Assembly: GCF_010858045.1 (NCBI RefSeq)
Contig: NZ_JAAGVC010000005.1
Location: 203,088-267,087, forward strand
DNA length: 64,000 bases
Direction of reading: 5' to 3'
From: Nocardia cyriacigeorgica
GTDB taxonomy: Bacteria > Actinomycetota > Actinomycetes > Mycobacteriales > Mycobacteriaceae
Part shown: positions 47,050-57,730 of the stretch, piece after piece
How the letters are laid out: every line of letters begins with the position of its first letter
Position numbering within the stretch: position 1 is the stretch's first letter
Program-made: the position numbers and the translations under genes
The notes under the pieces: model-generated
Database searches by the model: none
Seen by the model: only the letters and a program-made list of their open reading frames with translations
Told to the model about the DNA's origin: nothing

Positions 47050-47847
47050 TCAGTGGCTGAGAATCTTGCCGAGGAAGTCCTTGGCCCGGTCGGACTTCGG
47101 TGTGGTGAAGAACGTTTCCGGCGTGGCGTCTTCGACCACTTGACCGTCGGCCATGAACAGCACCCGGTTGGCCGCTTTGCGGGCGAAGCCCATTTCGTGG
47201 GTGACCACCAGCATGGTCATGCCCTCTTTGGCCAGCGACACCATGACGTCGAGGACCTCGTTGACCATCTCGGGGTCGAGCGCGGAGGTCGGCTCGTCGA
47301 ACAGCATCACCTTGGGGTTCATCGCCAGGGCGCGCGCGATGGCCACGCGCTGCTGCTGGCCGCCGGAGAGCTGGGCCGGGTACTTGTCGGCCTGGTTGGC
47401 GATGCCGACGCGTTCGAGCAGTCCCATCGCCCGGGTGCGGGCCTCATCCTTCTTCAGCTTGCGCACCTTGATCGGCGCGAGCATGACGTTCTCCAGGATC
47501 GTCTTGTGCGCGAACAGGTTGAACGACTGGAAGACCATGCCGACGTCGGCGCGCAGCGCGGCCAGCCCGCGCCCCTCGGCGGGCAGCGGGATCCCGTCGA
47601 CGCTGATGTCGCCGGTGTCGATCGGCTCGAGCCGATTGATGGTGCGGCACAGCGTCGACTTGCCGGACCCCGAAGGGCCGAGCACGATCACGACCTGCCC
47701 TTTGGGCACCTCGAGGTTGATATCACGCAACACGTGCAGAGCACCGAAGTGCTTGTTGACGTTGCGCATCGAGATCATCGGTGGCGCGGTGGCGTCCCCG
47801 CTGTCGGCGGCCCCGGTCGTTCCGGGCGCGTCGGTGGCGTCGGTCAT
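47050..47847 (-). CDS. gluA: Glutamate ABC transporter ATP-binding protein GluA
   Basis: The ATG at 47847 gives 265 residues; an Ala/Asp-rich tail of 23 residues precedes the ATPase. Walker A is GPSGSGKST, the Q-loop MVFQSFNLF, the ABC signature LSGGQQQR, Walker [14 protein letters not shown], and the H-loop VVTHEM. It powers uptake by GluCD. It is the first gene of gluABCD and is divergent from miaB, with 236 bp between starts. Confidence 0.95.
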   Translation of the reverse strand: MTDATDAPGTTGAADSGDATAPPMISMRNVNKHFGALHVLRDINLEVPKGQVVIVLGPSGSGKSTLCRTINRLEPIDTGDISVDGIPLPAEGRGLAALRADVGMVFQSFNLFAHKTILENVMLAPIKVRKLKKDEARTRAMGLLERVGIANQADKYPAQLSGGQQQRVAIARALAMNPKVMLFDEPTSALDPEMVNEVLDVMVSLAKEGMTMLVVTHEMGFARKAANRVLFMADGQVVEDATPETFFTTPKSDRAKDFLGKILSH

Positions 47848-48083
47848 GGTCCATGACCTTAAGCGGAAATCCGGGATTTGCCCGGCTTTCCGTGACACAC
47901 CGAGTCGCCACGCCGAATCGACATGTCGCCGTAACCTGGCGGTCAGCCGGTGTGGTAGCCGCGCGAACCGCGGGGTGCTGGACTCGGCGAGGTCCGGCGC
48001 GAGTCCGGTGACCTGCGCCCGCGGTGGCCGGGCGGGGCCGATGCGCCGCGAGCCCGCTACGAGCCAGCCCGTACCCTGGACGG

Positions 48084-49643
48084 GTGGATTCGATCGGACA
48101 GGCAGTAGCGCATCCCGCCCTGGTCCCGGCGCAGACGGACGCACGCAGTTACGAGGTCCGCACCTTCGGTTGCCAGATGAACGTGCACGATTCCGAGCGC
48201 TTGTCCGGCCTGCTCGAGGATGCGGGTTATGTGAAGGCGGCCGCGGGCGAGACGGCCGACCTGGTGGTGTTCAACACCTGCGCGGTGCGGGAGAACGCCG
48301 ACAACAAGCTCTACGGCACCCTCGGCCATCTCGCGCCGATCAAGGCCGGGCGCCCCGGCATGCAGATCGCCGTCGGCGGCTGCCTGGCGCAGAAGGACCG
48401 CGACACCGTGGTGCGCAAAGCGCCGTGGGTGGATGTGGTGTTCGGCACACACAACATCGGGTCGTTGCCGGTGCTGCTGGAACGCGCCCGGCACAACGAC
48501 GAGGCCCAGGTGGAGATCCTGGAGTCGCTCGAGGCGTTCCCGTCGACGCTGCCGGCCAAGCGGGAATCGGCCTACGCGGGCTGGGTGTCGATCTCGGTCG
48601 GCTGCAACAACACCTGCACCTTCTGCATCGTGCCCTCGCTGCGCGGCAAAGAGGTCGACCGGCGTCCCGGTGACGTGCTCGCCGAGGTGCAGGCGCTGGT
48701 CGATCAGGGGGTGCTCGAGGTGACGCTGCTCGGCCAGAACGTCAATTCCTACGGCGCCTCCTTCGCCGACCCGGAGCAGCCGCGCGATCGCGGCGCGTTC
48801 GCCAAACTGCTGCGCGCCTGCGGCGGCATCGAGGGCCTGGAGCGGGTGCGGTTCACCTCCCCGCATCCGGCCGAGTTCACCGACGACGTCATCGAGGCGA
48901 TGGCGCAGACGCCGAACGTCTGCCCGCAACTGCACATGCCGCTGCAATCCGGTTCGGACCGCGTGCTCAAGGCGATGCGCCGCTCCTACCGGCAGGCCCG
49001 CTTCCTCGGCATCATCGAGAAGGTGCGGGCCGCGATGCCGCATGCCGCCATCACCACCGACATCATCGTCGGCTTCCCCGGCGAGACCGAGGAAGATTTC
49101 GAACAAACCCTCGAGGTGGTGCGGCAGGCGCGATTCACCAGCGCGTTCACCTTCCAGTACTCCAAGCGGCCGGGCACCCCGGCCGCCGATATGCCCGATC
49201 AGCTGCCCAAACAGGTCGTGCAGGAGCGCTACGACCGGCTGATCGCACTGCAGGAAGAGATCTCGCTCGAGGCCAACCGTGCGCTGATCGGCACCGAAGT
49301 GGAGTTGCTGGTCGCCGAAGGCGCGGGCAAGAAGAACGCCGCCACCGCGCGGATGAGCGGACGGGCCCGCGACGGACGGCTGGTGCATTTCCGGCCCGAA
49401 TCCGCCGAGCCGATCCGGCCCGGCGACATCGTCACCGTCGACATCACCGGCGCGGCACCGCATCACCTGATCGCCGACGCACCGCTGCGCACCCACCGCC
49501 GCACCCGGGCGGGCGATGCCCACGAACGCGGCACCACCCCGAAGACCGAACCCATCGGCGTCGGGCTCGGCCTGCCCCGTATCGGCGCCCCCGCACCGGA
49601 GCCGGTCGCGGCCGCGGGGTGCGCCACCGGATGCGGGACATGA
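48084..49643 (+). CDS. miaB: tRNA-2-methylthio-N6-dimethylallyladenosine synthase
   Basis: A 519-residue radical-SAM methylthiotransferase. The N-terminal UPF0004 domain begins [17 protein letters not shown]. The radical-SAM cluster is C174-x3-C178-x2-C181 in [31 protein letters not shown] follows, and the C-terminal TRAM domain covers about 400-470. The last 45 residues are extra and Ala/Pro-rich. GTG 48084 is preferred over the longer frame. It modifies A37 of tRNAs together with MiaA, encoded 3.6 kb downstream. The stop overlaps the next gene by 4 nt. Confidence 0.94.
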   Translation: MDSIGQAVAHPALVPAQTDARSYEVRTFGCQMNVHDSERLSGLLEDAGYVKAAAGETADLVVFNTCAVRENADNKLYGTLGHLAPIKAGRPGMQIAVGGCLAQKDRDTVVRKAPWVDVVFGTHNIGSLPVLLERARHNDEAQVEILESLEAFPSTLPAKRESAYAGWVSISVGCNNTCTFCIVPSLRGKEVDRRPGDVLAEVQALVDQGVLEVTLLGQNVNSYGASFADPEQPRDRGAFAKLLRACGGIEGLERVRFTSPHPAEFTDDVIEAMAQTPNVCPQLHMPLQSGSDRVLKAMRRSYRQARFLGIIEKVRAAMPHAAITTDIIVGFPGETEEDFEQTLEVVRQARFTSAFTFQYSKRPGTPAADMPDQLPKQVVQERYDRLIALQEEISLEANRALIGTEVELLVAEGAGKKNAATARMSGRARDGRLVHFRPESAEPIRPGDIVTVDITGAAPHHLIADAPLRTHRRTRAGDAHERGTTPKTEPIGVGLGLPRIGAPAPEPVAAAGCATGCGT

Positions 49644-50599
49644 GCGAGGCCCCTCGCGATCCCGACGAGGCGGACCGCTCCGGCGATACCGGCACCGGTA
49701 GCCGCCCGCCCACCGGCGCCGACGCGCCAGGCGCGGACTCGACGACGGACGTGTCCGCGGCCGACACGGCATCCGGCTCGGCCGACGACGGCGCCGCCCC
49801 GGCCCGCGGCGACTCCGCGGACGTGCCCGCGGTCGAGGGAACACCGGATTCTTCCCACGATGGTGGCCCGCCCCGCGATGGCGCTGCCGACCTGTCGCCG
49901 CCGGCAGGTTCTTCCGGCGAGGACGCCAGTGCCGAACCTCGCGACGACGCGGCCGATCGGACCGCCGCACAGACCCCCGACACCACTGATGCAGCCGAAG
50001 GAAACGAGGACCACGTGAGCTCGGTCGAGCAGACTGACGAATTCGAACAGTTCCGCGACGATCTCGACGCCGTCGAGCGCCGGATCGCCGGCGAGATCGA
50101 TCCGGGTGTGCGCGCCATGGTGGTGGCCGTTGCGGTGTTCGCCCTGCTGGTGTCGCTGGTGCTCTCGCATGCGGGCGCGGCGCGCGGTTTCGATGTGCTG
50201 CTCGGCTCCGATGTCGCCGCGACCGAGCACATCGGCCTGCCCTCGCGCATCTTCGTCTGGTTCGTCGTCGTGTTCGGCATCGGGTTCTCGCTGCTGGCGC
50301 TGATGACCCGGCGCTGGGTGCTGGCCTGGATCGCGGTGGCCGGTTCGGCCATCGCCAGTGCGTTCGGCGTGTTCTCGATCTGGCATCGGCAGACCCCGGG
50401 TCTCAACAACTACATCGGCGCGGGCCCCGGCATCGGCCTGGTCATCGGCACCATCGCCGCGGTCGTGCTGACGTTCCACTGGGTTCGCGTGGTGTGGAGC
50501 CGCACGGCCTTGCAACTGGCCGCCGAGGAACAGCGGCGTATCGCGGCCGCCGCCGAGGAAGAGCGGGACCGGCGCAGGTTGCAGGGCGACGACTCCTGA
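49640..50599 (+). CDS. Membrane protein with a long acidic N-terminal tail
   Basis: ATG 49640 overlaps the miaB stop and gives 319 residues. Residues 1-125 are Asp/Ala/Gly/Pro-rich and disordered. The folded part ([20 protein letters not shown] onward) has four membrane helices, then a charged coiled-coil tail ([20 protein letters not shown]). A GTG at 50014 would give a protein without the tail and is a reasonable alternative. A membrane protein at this position after miaB is conserved in mycobacteria; function unknown. Confidence 0.75.
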   Translation: MSEAPRDPDEADRSGDTGTGSRPPTGADAPGADSTTDVSAADTASGSADDGAAPARGDSADVPAVEGTPDSSHDGGPPRDGAADLSPPAGSSGEDASAEPRDDAADRTAAQTPDTTDAAEGNEDHVSSVEQTDEFEQFRDDLDAVERRIAGEIDPGVRAMVVAVAVFALLVSLVLSHAGAARGFDVLLGSDVAATEHIGLPSRIFVWFVVVFGIGFSLLALMTRRWVLAWIAVAGSAIASAFGVFSIWHRQTPGLNNYIGAGPGIGLVIGTIAAVVLTFHWVRVVWSRTALQLAAEEQRRIAAAAEEERDRRRLQGDDS

Positions 50600-50817
50600 G
50601 TGCTGCGGCGTCAGCGCACTGAGTCTTACGGCATCGGCTGCCGCGCCATCGGCACGGTTCGTCTGGTCCGGAGCAGCATCTGACGGGCCACACGACCGAT
50701 CAGCCTCGCCGTCGCCGGCCAGCTCCCGAGAGGTCGAGCGCAGCCGAGCTCGGTCTGCACACACCGGTTGGTTCACAACACCGGGTGTCGCCTGACCGAG
50801 TGCGGTAGGGCTTACAC

Positions 50818-50857
50818 GAGAAGGCGCACCCGGCTCTCTGCTCGGGTGCGCCTTCTC
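50818..50857. terminator. Bidirectional hairpin between the miaB unit and the DUF349 gene
   Basis: GAGAAGGCGCACCCG and CGGGTGCGCCTTCTC form a perfect 15-bp stem with a 10-nt loop. It lies 13 bp from the stop of the minus-strand DUF349 gene and closes both converging units. The rest of the 271-bp gap shows no gene. Confidence 0.85.
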
Positions 50858-50870
50858 CTGTCCGCGCCGA

Positions 50871-52244
50871 TCAGCGGTTGCTGACCGCGCCTTCGGCCGC
50901 TTCGGCCCATTCGCGCCACTGCTTGGCCTGCTCGAGCGCCTTTTCCGCGTCCCGGGTCTTGCCGGCGGCGGTGGCCTTGGCTGCCTGCTCCTCGAACTGC
51001 GCGACGCGTTCGCGGAACTGCGCGGCCCGCGCCATGGCCTCGGGGTCGGTGCGCCGCCACTGCGCGTCGGCCGCCTCGCGGACCCGCTTCTCGATGGCGC
51101 GCAGCCTGCCTTCCAGCTCCTGCATGCGTTCGCGCGGCACCTTGCCGATGGCGTCCCACTTGTCCTGCAATTCGCGCAGTGCGGCCCGTGCGTTGTCGAG
51201 CCCGTGCGCGGGATCGATGTGGGCGTAGGCGGCGAGCAGCTCCTCCTTGGCGGCGGCGTTCTGCTCGAATTCCGCGTCGCGTTCGGAGGCCGCGGCGTTG
51301 CGGGCGGCGAAGAACACGTCCTGGGCGCTCTTGAACCGGCGCCACAGCGCTTCGTCGGCCTCGCGCGGCGCGCGACCCGCGGCCTTCCATTCGGCCAGCA
51401 GATCCCGGAACACCGCGGCGGTGCCCGCCCAATCGGTGGACCCGGACAGCTCCTCGGCCCGTGCGCAGAGCTCTTCCTTACGGGTCTTGGCGGCGGCGCG
51501 TTCGCGGTCGAGTTCGGCGAAGTGGGCGCCACGACGGCGGTTGAACGCCTCCCGCGCCTTGGAGTACCGCTTCCAGAGCGCGTCGTCGACCTTGCGATCA
51601 ACCCCGCGGATGGACTTCCACTCCTCGAGGATCTCGCGCAGCCGATCACCCGCCGCCTTCCACTGGGTGGATTCGGCGGCGATGCGCTCGGCCTCGGCGG
51701 CGAGCGCCTCCTTGCGCTCAGTGTGCTCGTGCCTGGCGCGCTCTTTTTCTTCCTTGGCGTGCGCGGCCGCTTCCTCGGAGTGCTCGGCGATGGCCTGCAA
51801 TCGGCGCGCGAGCCCGTCGATATCGCCGATCACGGCGGCCGTCGGCAACGATTCGGCGATCGCCAACGCGGCGGCCTTGGTCTTGCGGGCATCGGCGCCC
51901 GCCGCCAGCCGGGCTTCCAGCAGCGCGACCTCGGTGGCCAGATCGTCGAAGCGGCGGCCGAAGTGAGCCAGGCCCTCGGCGGCATCGCCTGCCTGCCAGG
52001 ACCCGACGACGCGTTCGCCGTCGGCGGTCTTCACCCAGGCGGTGCCGTCTTCGTCGACGCGGCCCCATTCGCTGGGATCGGTCACGGTGGGGACGATGAC
52101 CGGATGCGGGTGCTCGTGCGAGGCGCCGGGCGCCGGTTTGACCGCATGCGGTTTGGGGTGGGCCGAGCCGCCGGGTTTCGGCATTCCGGACGGTCGCGGG
52201 GTGGTGCCGGGGCCGGGTTTCGCGGTTCCGTTGCTGTCGGTCAT
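50871..52244 (-). CDS. DUF349 coiled-coil protein
   Basis: A 457-residue soluble protein. Residues 1-50 are Pro/Gly/His-rich. Several DUF349 repeats follow, each with a Trp-containing helix: [57 protein letters not shown] and [20 protein letters not shown]. In other bacteria DUF349 proteins associate with cell-envelope or nucleic-acid processes; the biochemical role is unknown. It is monocistronic and divergent from the miaA operon. Confidence 0.88.
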   Translation of the reverse strand: MTDSNGTAKPGPGTTPRPSGMPKPGGSAHPKPHAVKPAPGASHEHPHPVIVPTVTDPSEWGRVDEDGTAWVKTADGERVVGSWQAGDAAEGLAHFGRRFDDLATEVALLEARLAAGADARKTKAAALAIAESLPTAAVIGDIDGLARRLQAIAEHSEEAAAHAKEEKERARHEHTERKEALAAEAERIAAESTQWKAAGDRLREILEEWKSIRGVDRKVDDALWKRYSKAREAFNRRRGAHFAELDRERAAAKTRKEELCARAEELSGSTDWAGTAAVFRDLLAEWKAAGRAPREADEALWRRFKSAQDVFFAARNAAASERDAEFEQNAAAKEELLAAYAHIDPAHGLDNARAALRELQDKWDAIGKVPRERMQELEGRLRAIEKRVREAADAQWRRTDPEAMARAAQFRERVAQFEEQAAKATAAGKTRDAEKALEQAKQWREWAEAAEGAVSNR

Positions 52245-52509
52245 TGCTCCTCGTCCCTGCCGCGCGTCACGGCTGCCTGGTTACGCCCTAGCTCATCCCA
52301 TTGAACCCGGTCCGAGCCCTGGAAACCACATCGATCGAGCATGCACCGCGGTGTGGCGCCACGGACCCCGACCCGCGATGACCTGGGTTGGAGTACCTCG
52401 AACACTAGCAATTGTGGCCGGGTTTCCGGCAGAGACACTCGAACCCACGGTGGCGCACGGGGACTGGCAGGGCGCTGGGCCGCGGTGGCGGGCGACTACC
52501 GTTGACGGC

Positions 52510-53265
52510 GTGTTCTGTCTTGCGGCCCTTGTTCCCTCGCCGCCGATCCTGGTTCCCGAGCTCTGTGGTGGTCTCGGTGCGGGTGCGGCGGTCGACGAGG
52601 TGCGCGCGGCGGCCTCGGCCGCGGCGGCCGAGCTGGCGGCGGCGGCTTCGAGCTGGACGGTGGTCGGCGTCGGGGCGGGTGACCGGGTGGCCGGGCCGGA
52701 GCGCGCGGGCACGTTCCGTGGTTTCGGCGTCGACCTCGTGGTCGGTCTCAGCGGCAGCGCGCCGACCGGCGATCTCGATGCCGACCCGGATCTGCCGCTG
52801 CCCGTGCTCATCGCCGCCTGGTTGCGGCAGCAGGTCGCGCCGCATGCGGTCGCGCAGGCTTGGATCGTCGACGCCGACACTCCCGCGGGCGAGTGCGCGG
52901 AACTGGGCGCGAAACTGCGCGCGGAACTGGATGCCGACCCGCAGCCACAGGGCGTGCTCGTGGTCGCCGACGGCGCCACCACGCTGTCCACCGCAGCGCC
53001 CGGCTACTTCGATCCGCGCGCCGCGGACCGGCAGGCAGCGCTGGACAACGCGTTGCGCGCGGGTGACCGCGACGGCCTACTCGCCTTGGATCCGCTCGAA
53101 TGCGCCGAGGTCGGTATCCGCGGCCGCGCCGCGTTCCAGGTGCTGGCCGGCGTATTCGGCGCGGACCCGGCGGCACCGATCGTCGACACGCGATACCAGG
53201 ACGCCCCGTTCGGCGTCGGCTATCAGGTGAGCACGTGGCGACCGCGGACCGGAGACCGGCGGTGA
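52510..53265 (+). CDS. Conserved hypothetical protein, class III extradiol-dioxygenase-like fold
   Basis: GTG 52510 gives 251 residues ([20 protein letters not shown]). The first strand and loop, [11 protein letters not shown], resemble LigB-type proteins, and [20 protein letters not shown] and [15 protein letters not shown] are conserved blocks of this actinobacterial family. The metal-binding histidines of true dioxygenases are not obvious, so activity is doubtful. It heads a chain of four genes overlapping by 4 nt each (this gene, miaA, trmH-like, dapF). Confidence 0.8.
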   Translation: MFCLAALVPSPPILVPELCGGLGAGAAVDEVRAAASAAAAELAAAASSWTVVGVGAGDRVAGPERAGTFRGFGVDLVVGLSGSAPTGDLDADPDLPLPVLIAAWLRQQVAPHAVAQAWIVDADTPAGECAELGAKLRAELDADPQPQGVLVVADGATTLSTAAPGYFDPRAADRQAALDNALRAGDRDGLLALDPLECAEVGIRGRAAFQVLAGVFGADPAAPIVDTRYQDAPFGVGYQVSTWRPRTGDRR

Positions 53266-54251
53266 GCGCACCGGCACGCACCCCGATCGCGGTGGTCGGC
53301 CCGACCGCCACCGGCAAATCCGATCTCGCGCTCGATCTGGCCGAACGCCTCGACGGCGAGATCGTCAATATCGACGCGATGCAGCTGTATCGCGGCATGG
53401 ATATCGGTACGGCCAAATTGCCGCCGGAGCAGCGCCGCGGCATTCCGCACCATCAGCTCGACGTGCTGGAGGTGACCGACACCGCGACGGTGGCCGCCTA
53501 TCAGGCCGCCGCGTCCGCCGATGTCGAGGCGATCATGGCCCGTGGGCGCACGCCCGTCATCGTCGGCGGTTCGATGATGTATGTGCAGGCGCTGCTGGAC
53601 CAGTGGGATTTCCCCGCCACCGATCCGGAGGTCCGCGCCCGGTGGGAGGCCTTGCTCGCCGACGGCGGAGTGGCGGCCGTGCACGAGGCATTGCGGGCCG
53701 CCGACCCGGCCGCTGCTGCCACCATCCTGCCCACCGACGGCAGGCGGATGGTGCGCGCGCTCGAGGTCGTCGAGCTCACCGGTAAGCCGTTCGCGGCGTC
53801 GGCACCGGTGATCGGGCGCCCGCGCTGGGGAACGATCATCATCGGCGTCGACCGCGACACCGCCGAACTCGACGAACGCATCGCCCGCCGCACCGACCTG
53901 ATGTTCGACACCGGCCTGGTCGAGGAGGTGCGCGGGCTGGTCGAACGTGGCCTGCGCAGCGGCCAGACCGCGCGCCGCGCCATCGGCTACGCCCAGGTGC
54001 TGGCCTATCTGGACGGGGAATACGACCTGGCACACGCCAGGGAGCGGACCTTCATCGGCACCCGCCGCTACGTGCGGCGGCAGCGTTCCTGGTTCCGTCG
54101 GGATGGGCGGGTGCGCTGGGTGGACGGCGCCGATCCGGATCTGGCCGCTACAGTCGCGTCGCTGCTCGCCACCGCCGAACCCGATGAACCGGGCGCGGCC
54201 ACGACCCGGCCGAGCACCGGCATCGACTCCGAGGAGCGAACCCCGCAGTGA
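53262..54251 (+). CDS. miaA: tRNA dimethylallyltransferase
   Basis: A 329-residue enzyme that adds a dimethylallyl group to A37 of tRNAs reading codons that begin with U. P-loop [20 protein letters not shown], then [29 protein letters not shown] and [15 protein letters not shown] are all typical; [16 protein letters not shown] and [15 protein letters not shown] bind the tRNA. The GTG at 53262 lies in a 4-nt overlap with the previous stop. MiaB acts on its product. Confidence 0.95.
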   Translation: MSAPARTPIAVVGPTATGKSDLALDLAERLDGEIVNIDAMQLYRGMDIGTAKLPPEQRRGIPHHQLDVLEVTDTATVAAYQAAASADVEAIMARGRTPVIVGGSMMYVQALLDQWDFPATDPEVRARWEALLADGGVAAVHEALRAADPAAAATILPTDGRRMVRALEVVELTGKPFAASAPVIGRPRWGTIIIGVDRDTAELDERIARRTDLMFDTGLVEEVRGLVERGLRSGQTARRAIGYAQVLAYLDGEYDLAHARERTFIGTRRYVRRQRSWFRRDGRVRWVDGADPDLAATVASLLATAEPDEPGAATTRPSTGIDSEERTPQ

Positions 54252-55081
54252 CCCGACGCGTCAGTACCCGCAACGCCTCCGTGCAGGTGTGGCAGGCCTA
54301 CCTGAACAATCGCACCAAACGTCATCGCGACCGCCGCTTCCTGGTGCAGGGCGTGCGCCCGATCACCCAGGCCGTCGCCAACGACTGGCCGCTGGAGACG
54401 CTGCTGTACCGGCTCGGTGGGCCGGAGCTGTCGCGCTGGGCGCGTGAGCTGCTCGCGACCAGCGAGGTGCCGCAGGTGGGCCTGGTGCCGGAACTGATGG
54501 CCGAACTGGGGGAGAAGGCCAGCGGGGTGCCCGAGGTCGTCGCGGTCGCCGAACAGCGGATCGTCGAACTGGATACGTTCGAACCGGGCGAACCCGGTGA
54601 CGCGCCGGTGGTCGTGGTCTTCGACCGGCCCAATTCGCCGGGCAATCTCGGCACGCTGATCCGTTCGGCCGACGCGTTCGGAGCGGACGCGGTGATCGTC
54701 ACCGGTCACGGCGCCGACCAGTACGACCCGCAGGCTGTGCGGGCCTCGACCGGTTCACTGTTCGCGATGCCGGTGCTGCGCACCGCGGGGCCCGCCCAGA
54801 TCCTCGCCTTCCGGGACCGGCAGGTGGATCGCGGCATTCCCACGCGCATCGTCGGCACCGACGAAGGCGGTACGCATGCGGTGTTCGACCACGATTTCAC
54901 CGAGGCCACCATCCTGGTGGTCGGCAACGAGACCAGCGGGATGAGCGCGGCCTGGGCACAGGCCTGCGACGATATCGTCGACATCCCGATGGGCGGGACC
55001 GCGAGCTCGCTGGGCGCGCCCTCGGCGGGAGCGGTCGCGCTGTACGAAATTTCCCGGCAACGCCGGACGTTTGCCAGATGA
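54248..55081 (+). CDS. SpoU/TrmH-type RNA 2'-O-methyltransferase with altered motif 3
   Basis: GTG 54248 overlaps the miaA stop. An N-terminal RNA-binding part ([20 protein letters not shown]) precedes a knotted SPOUT domain: motif 1 [20 protein letters not shown], motif 2 [11 protein letters not shown], motif 3 [20 protein letters not shown]. The usual Asn of motif 3 (SLNV) is Gly here (SLGA), which may weaken catalysis or change specificity. I recall no counterpart between miaA and dapF in M. tuberculosis. The target nucleotide is unknown. Confidence 0.87.
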   Translation: MTRRVSTRNASVQVWQAYLNNRTKRHRDRRFLVQGVRPITQAVANDWPLETLLYRLGGPELSRWARELLATSEVPQVGLVPELMAELGEKASGVPEVVAVAEQRIVELDTFEPGEPGDAPVVVVFDRPNSPGNLGTLIRSADAFGADAVIVTGHGADQYDPQAVRASTGSLFAMPVLRTAGPAQILAFRDRQVDRGIPTRIVGTDEGGTHAVFDHDFTEATILVVGNETSGMSAAWAQACDDIVDIPMGGTASSLGAPSAGAVALYEISRQRRTFAR

Positions 55082-56004
55082 CCACGACGAGAGGCGGCCG
55101 GCACGTGCCAGACACCGACAGCATCGAGTTCACCAAGGGCCACGGCACCCAGAACGATTTCGTGGTGCTGCCCGACCCGCAGGTGCGGCTCGAGCTCACC
55201 GTCGAGCGGATCGCGGCGCTGTGCGATCGGCAACGCGGACTCGGCGCGGACGGCGTGCTGCGGGTCGCGCGAGCCGGTGCGTTGCAGGCCGCGGGCGTGC
55301 TGGCCGAGCTGCCCGACGGTGTCGGCGATCAGGACTGGTTCATGGACTATCGCAATGCCGACGGCTCGATCGCCGAGATGTGCGGCAACGGCGTGCGGGT
55401 GTTCGCGCACTACCTGGCCGCATCGGGGCTGGAGACGCGCGGCGAATTCGTCGTGGGAAGCCGCGCCGGTGCGCGCCCGGTGACGGTGCACACCGCCGGT
55501 CCGGTACACGGTGAGGTCACCGTCGCCATGGGGGAGGTCCGCGAGCTCGGCGAATCGACCGCGACCGTCGCAGGCTGGGGCTACCGCGGGATCGGCATCG
55601 ACGTCGGCAACCCGCACCTGGCCTGCGTCGATCCGGAGCTCACCGCCGACGCGCTGGCAAAGCTCGATCTGACCGTTGCCCCCGGTTACGACCCCGACCT
55701 GTTCCCGCACGGGGTGAACATCGAGCTGGTCACCGGCCTCGACGCGACGGGTGCGGTCGACATGCGCGTCTACGAACGCGGGGTCGGCGAGACCCGCTCC
55801 TGCGGCACCGGGACGGTGGCCGCCGCGGCCGCCGCCCTGGCCGCGGGTGGTTTCCGCATCTCCGCCGACACCGGCGAGGTGACCGTGCGGGTGCCCGGCG
55901 GCGCGGTGTCGGTCGGGCTCGAGCGTGGCCTGGCCTGGCTGCGCGGCCCATCGGTGCTGGTGGCGACCGGCCGGATCGCCGCCGAGTGGTGGCAAACCTG
56001 GTGA
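55078..56004 (+). CDS. dapF: Diaminopimelate epimerase
   Basis: A 308-residue cofactor-free epimerase that converts LL- to meso-diaminopimelate for cell wall and lysine. The two catalytic cysteines are in [12 protein letters not shown] (C102) and [13 protein letters not shown] (C242). [14 protein letters not shown] and [12 protein letters not shown] are also conserved. The ATG at 55078 overlaps the methyltransferase stop; a GTG at 55105 would remove 9 residues. It ends the four-gene overlap chain. Confidence 0.95.
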   Translation: MTTTRGGRHVPDTDSIEFTKGHGTQNDFVVLPDPQVRLELTVERIAALCDRQRGLGADGVLRVARAGALQAAGVLAELPDGVGDQDWFMDYRNADGSIAEMCGNGVRVFAHYLAASGLETRGEFVVGSRAGARPVTVHTAGPVHGEVTVAMGEVRELGESTATVAGWGYRGIGIDVGNPHLACVDPELTADALAKLDLTVAPGYDPDLFPHGVNIELVTGLDATGAVDMRVYERGVGETRSCGTGTVAAAAAALAAGGFRISADTGEVTVRVPGGAVSVGLERGLAWLRGPSVLVATGRIAAEWWQTW

Positions 56005-56068
56005 CCGGACCGCGCCGGCGGATAACCACATGCGCTGTCCTGGGATTTCGTGGCAGCATGGATGGTGT

Positions 56069-57613
56069 ATGAGGAATTCAGAGTCTTTCGATATGACCAA
56101 CGGTAGCGATCTGTACGACGGCGCCGACGACGTGGACGGCGCCGAGTTCGACGGCACCGACGGCACCGCCGAGGCGCGACCGAGCCGCCGCGGCGGCTGG
56201 GCCCCCGAGCCCACCACCGGTGAACTCCAGCTCGAAGACCGCAGCGCACTGCGCCGCGTCGCCGGGCTGTCCACCGAGCTCACCGACATCACCGAAGTCG
56301 AATACCGGCAGCTGCGCCTGGAGCGAGTCGTACTGGTCGGGGTGTGGACCGAGGGCAGCGCCGCGCGTGCCGAGGCCAGCATGGCCGAACTCGCCGCGCT
56401 CGCCGAAACCGCCGGTTCCGAGGTGCTCGAGGCGCTGATCCAGCGTCGCGACCGGCCCGATCCGGCCACCTACATCGGCTCCGGCAAGGCCGACGAGCTG
56501 CGCTCGGTGGTACTCGCCAGCGGTGCGGACACCGTGATCTGCGACGGTGAACTCACCCCCGCCCAGCTCACCGCGCTGGAGAAGGTCGTCAAGGTCAAGG
56601 TGATCGACCGGACCGCCCTGATCCTGGACATCTTCGCCCAGCACGCCACCTCGCGCGAGGGCAAGGCGCAGGTCGCGCTGGCCCAGATGGAGTACATGCT
56701 GCCGAGGCTGCGCGGCTGGGGTGAGTCGATGTCACGGCAGGCAGGCGGCCGGGCCGGCAGCAACGGCGGTGTGGGTCTGCGTGGTCCCGGTGAGACCAAG
56801 ATCGAGACCGACCGGCGCCGCATCCGCGAACGGATGGCCAAGCTGCGCCGCGAGATCCGCGAGATGAAGACCGCGCGCGACACCATGCGCTCGCGGCGCA
56901 CCTCCAGCGGCATCCCGTCGGTCGCGATCGTCGGCTACACCAACGCCGGCAAGTCCAGCCTGATGAACGCGCTCACCGGATCCGGTGTGCTGGTCCAGGA
57001 CGCGCTGTTCGCCACCCTCGACCCGACCACCCGACGCGCCGAACTCGACGACGGCCGCGAGGTCGTCTTCACCGACACCGTCGGCTTCGTCCGGCATCTG
57101 CCGACCCAGCTGGTCGAGGCGTTCCGCTCCACCCTGGAGGAGGTCACCGGCGCCGATCTGCTGCTGCACGTGGTGGACGGCTCGGATGCCCTGCCCTCGG
57201 AGCAGATCAAGGCGGTGCGCGAAGTGGTCACCGATGTGATCCGCGAATCGGGCATGCCCGCGCCGCCGGAATTGCTGGTGGTCAACAAGATCGACGCCAT
57301 CGATCCGGTCGAGCTCACCAGGCTGCGCGCCCTGCTGCCGGGTGCGGTGTTCGTCTCCGCGCACAAGGGCACCGGCATCGACGAGTTGCGTGACCGGCTC
57401 GCCGAGGTGCTCGGCGGCCTCGATGTCGAGGTCAGCGTGTTGCTGCCCTACACCCGCGGTGACCTGCTCGCCCGCATCCACGCCGATGGCCGGATCGATA
57501 GCTCCAGCCATGAGGAAGCGGGCACCAGGGTGCACGCCCACGTGCCGCAAGCCCTGGCCGCGGCGCTGTCGGAGTACGCGCACGCGGGCACTGCCGTCGG
57601 CGACGGGGCGTAA
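56069..57613 (+). CDS. hflX: Ribosome-associated GTPase HflX
   Basis: A 514-residue GTPase from ATG 56069, or 506 from ATG 56093; neither has a clear ribosome site. The N-terminal domain has ALIQRRDRPDPATYIGSGKA and TALILDIFAQHATSREGKAQ. GPGETKIETDRRRIRERMAK leads into the G domain, with G1 GYTNAGKSS, G3 DTVGF and G4 NKID. HflX splits stalled 70S or 100S ribosomes under stress. It follows dapF as in mycobacteria. Confidence 0.93.
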   Translation: MRNSESFDMTNGSDLYDGADDVDGAEFDGTDGTAEARPSRRGGWAPEPTTGELQLEDRSALRRVAGLSTELTDITEVEYRQLRLERVVLVGVWTEGSAARAEASMAELAALAETAGSEVLEALIQRRDRPDPATYIGSGKADELRSVVLASGADTVICDGELTPAQLTALEKVVKVKVIDRTALILDIFAQHATSREGKAQVALAQMEYMLPRLRGWGESMSRQAGGRAGSNGGVGLRGPGETKIETDRRRIRERMAKLRREIREMKTARDTMRSRRTSSGIPSVAIVGYTNAGKSSLMNALTGSGVLVQDALFATLDPTTRRAELDDGREVVFTDTVGFVRHLPTQLVEAFRSTLEEVTGADLLLHVVDGSDALPSEQIKAVREVVTDVIRESGMPAPPELLVVNKIDAIDPVELTRLRALLPGAVFVSAHKGTGIDELRDRLAEVLGGLDVEVSVLLPYTRGDLLARIHADGRIDSSSHEEAGTRVHAHVPQALAAALSEYAHAGTAVGDGA

Positions 57614-57730
57614 CGACCGCCGGGTTTCCGGCACGTGAACAATGTCGCAGGTCAGCCCGTAGTGGCATATCCGATGCGACACAGTCGATTTCGTTGCGTT
57701 ATCGTCATCGAATCGACATCAGGAGGGTTC

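Noticed and set aside
48024..48083. Longer N-terminus for miaB
   Set aside because: The extra 20 residues are low-complexity; the GTG at 48084 gives the usual distance to the GCQMN motif.
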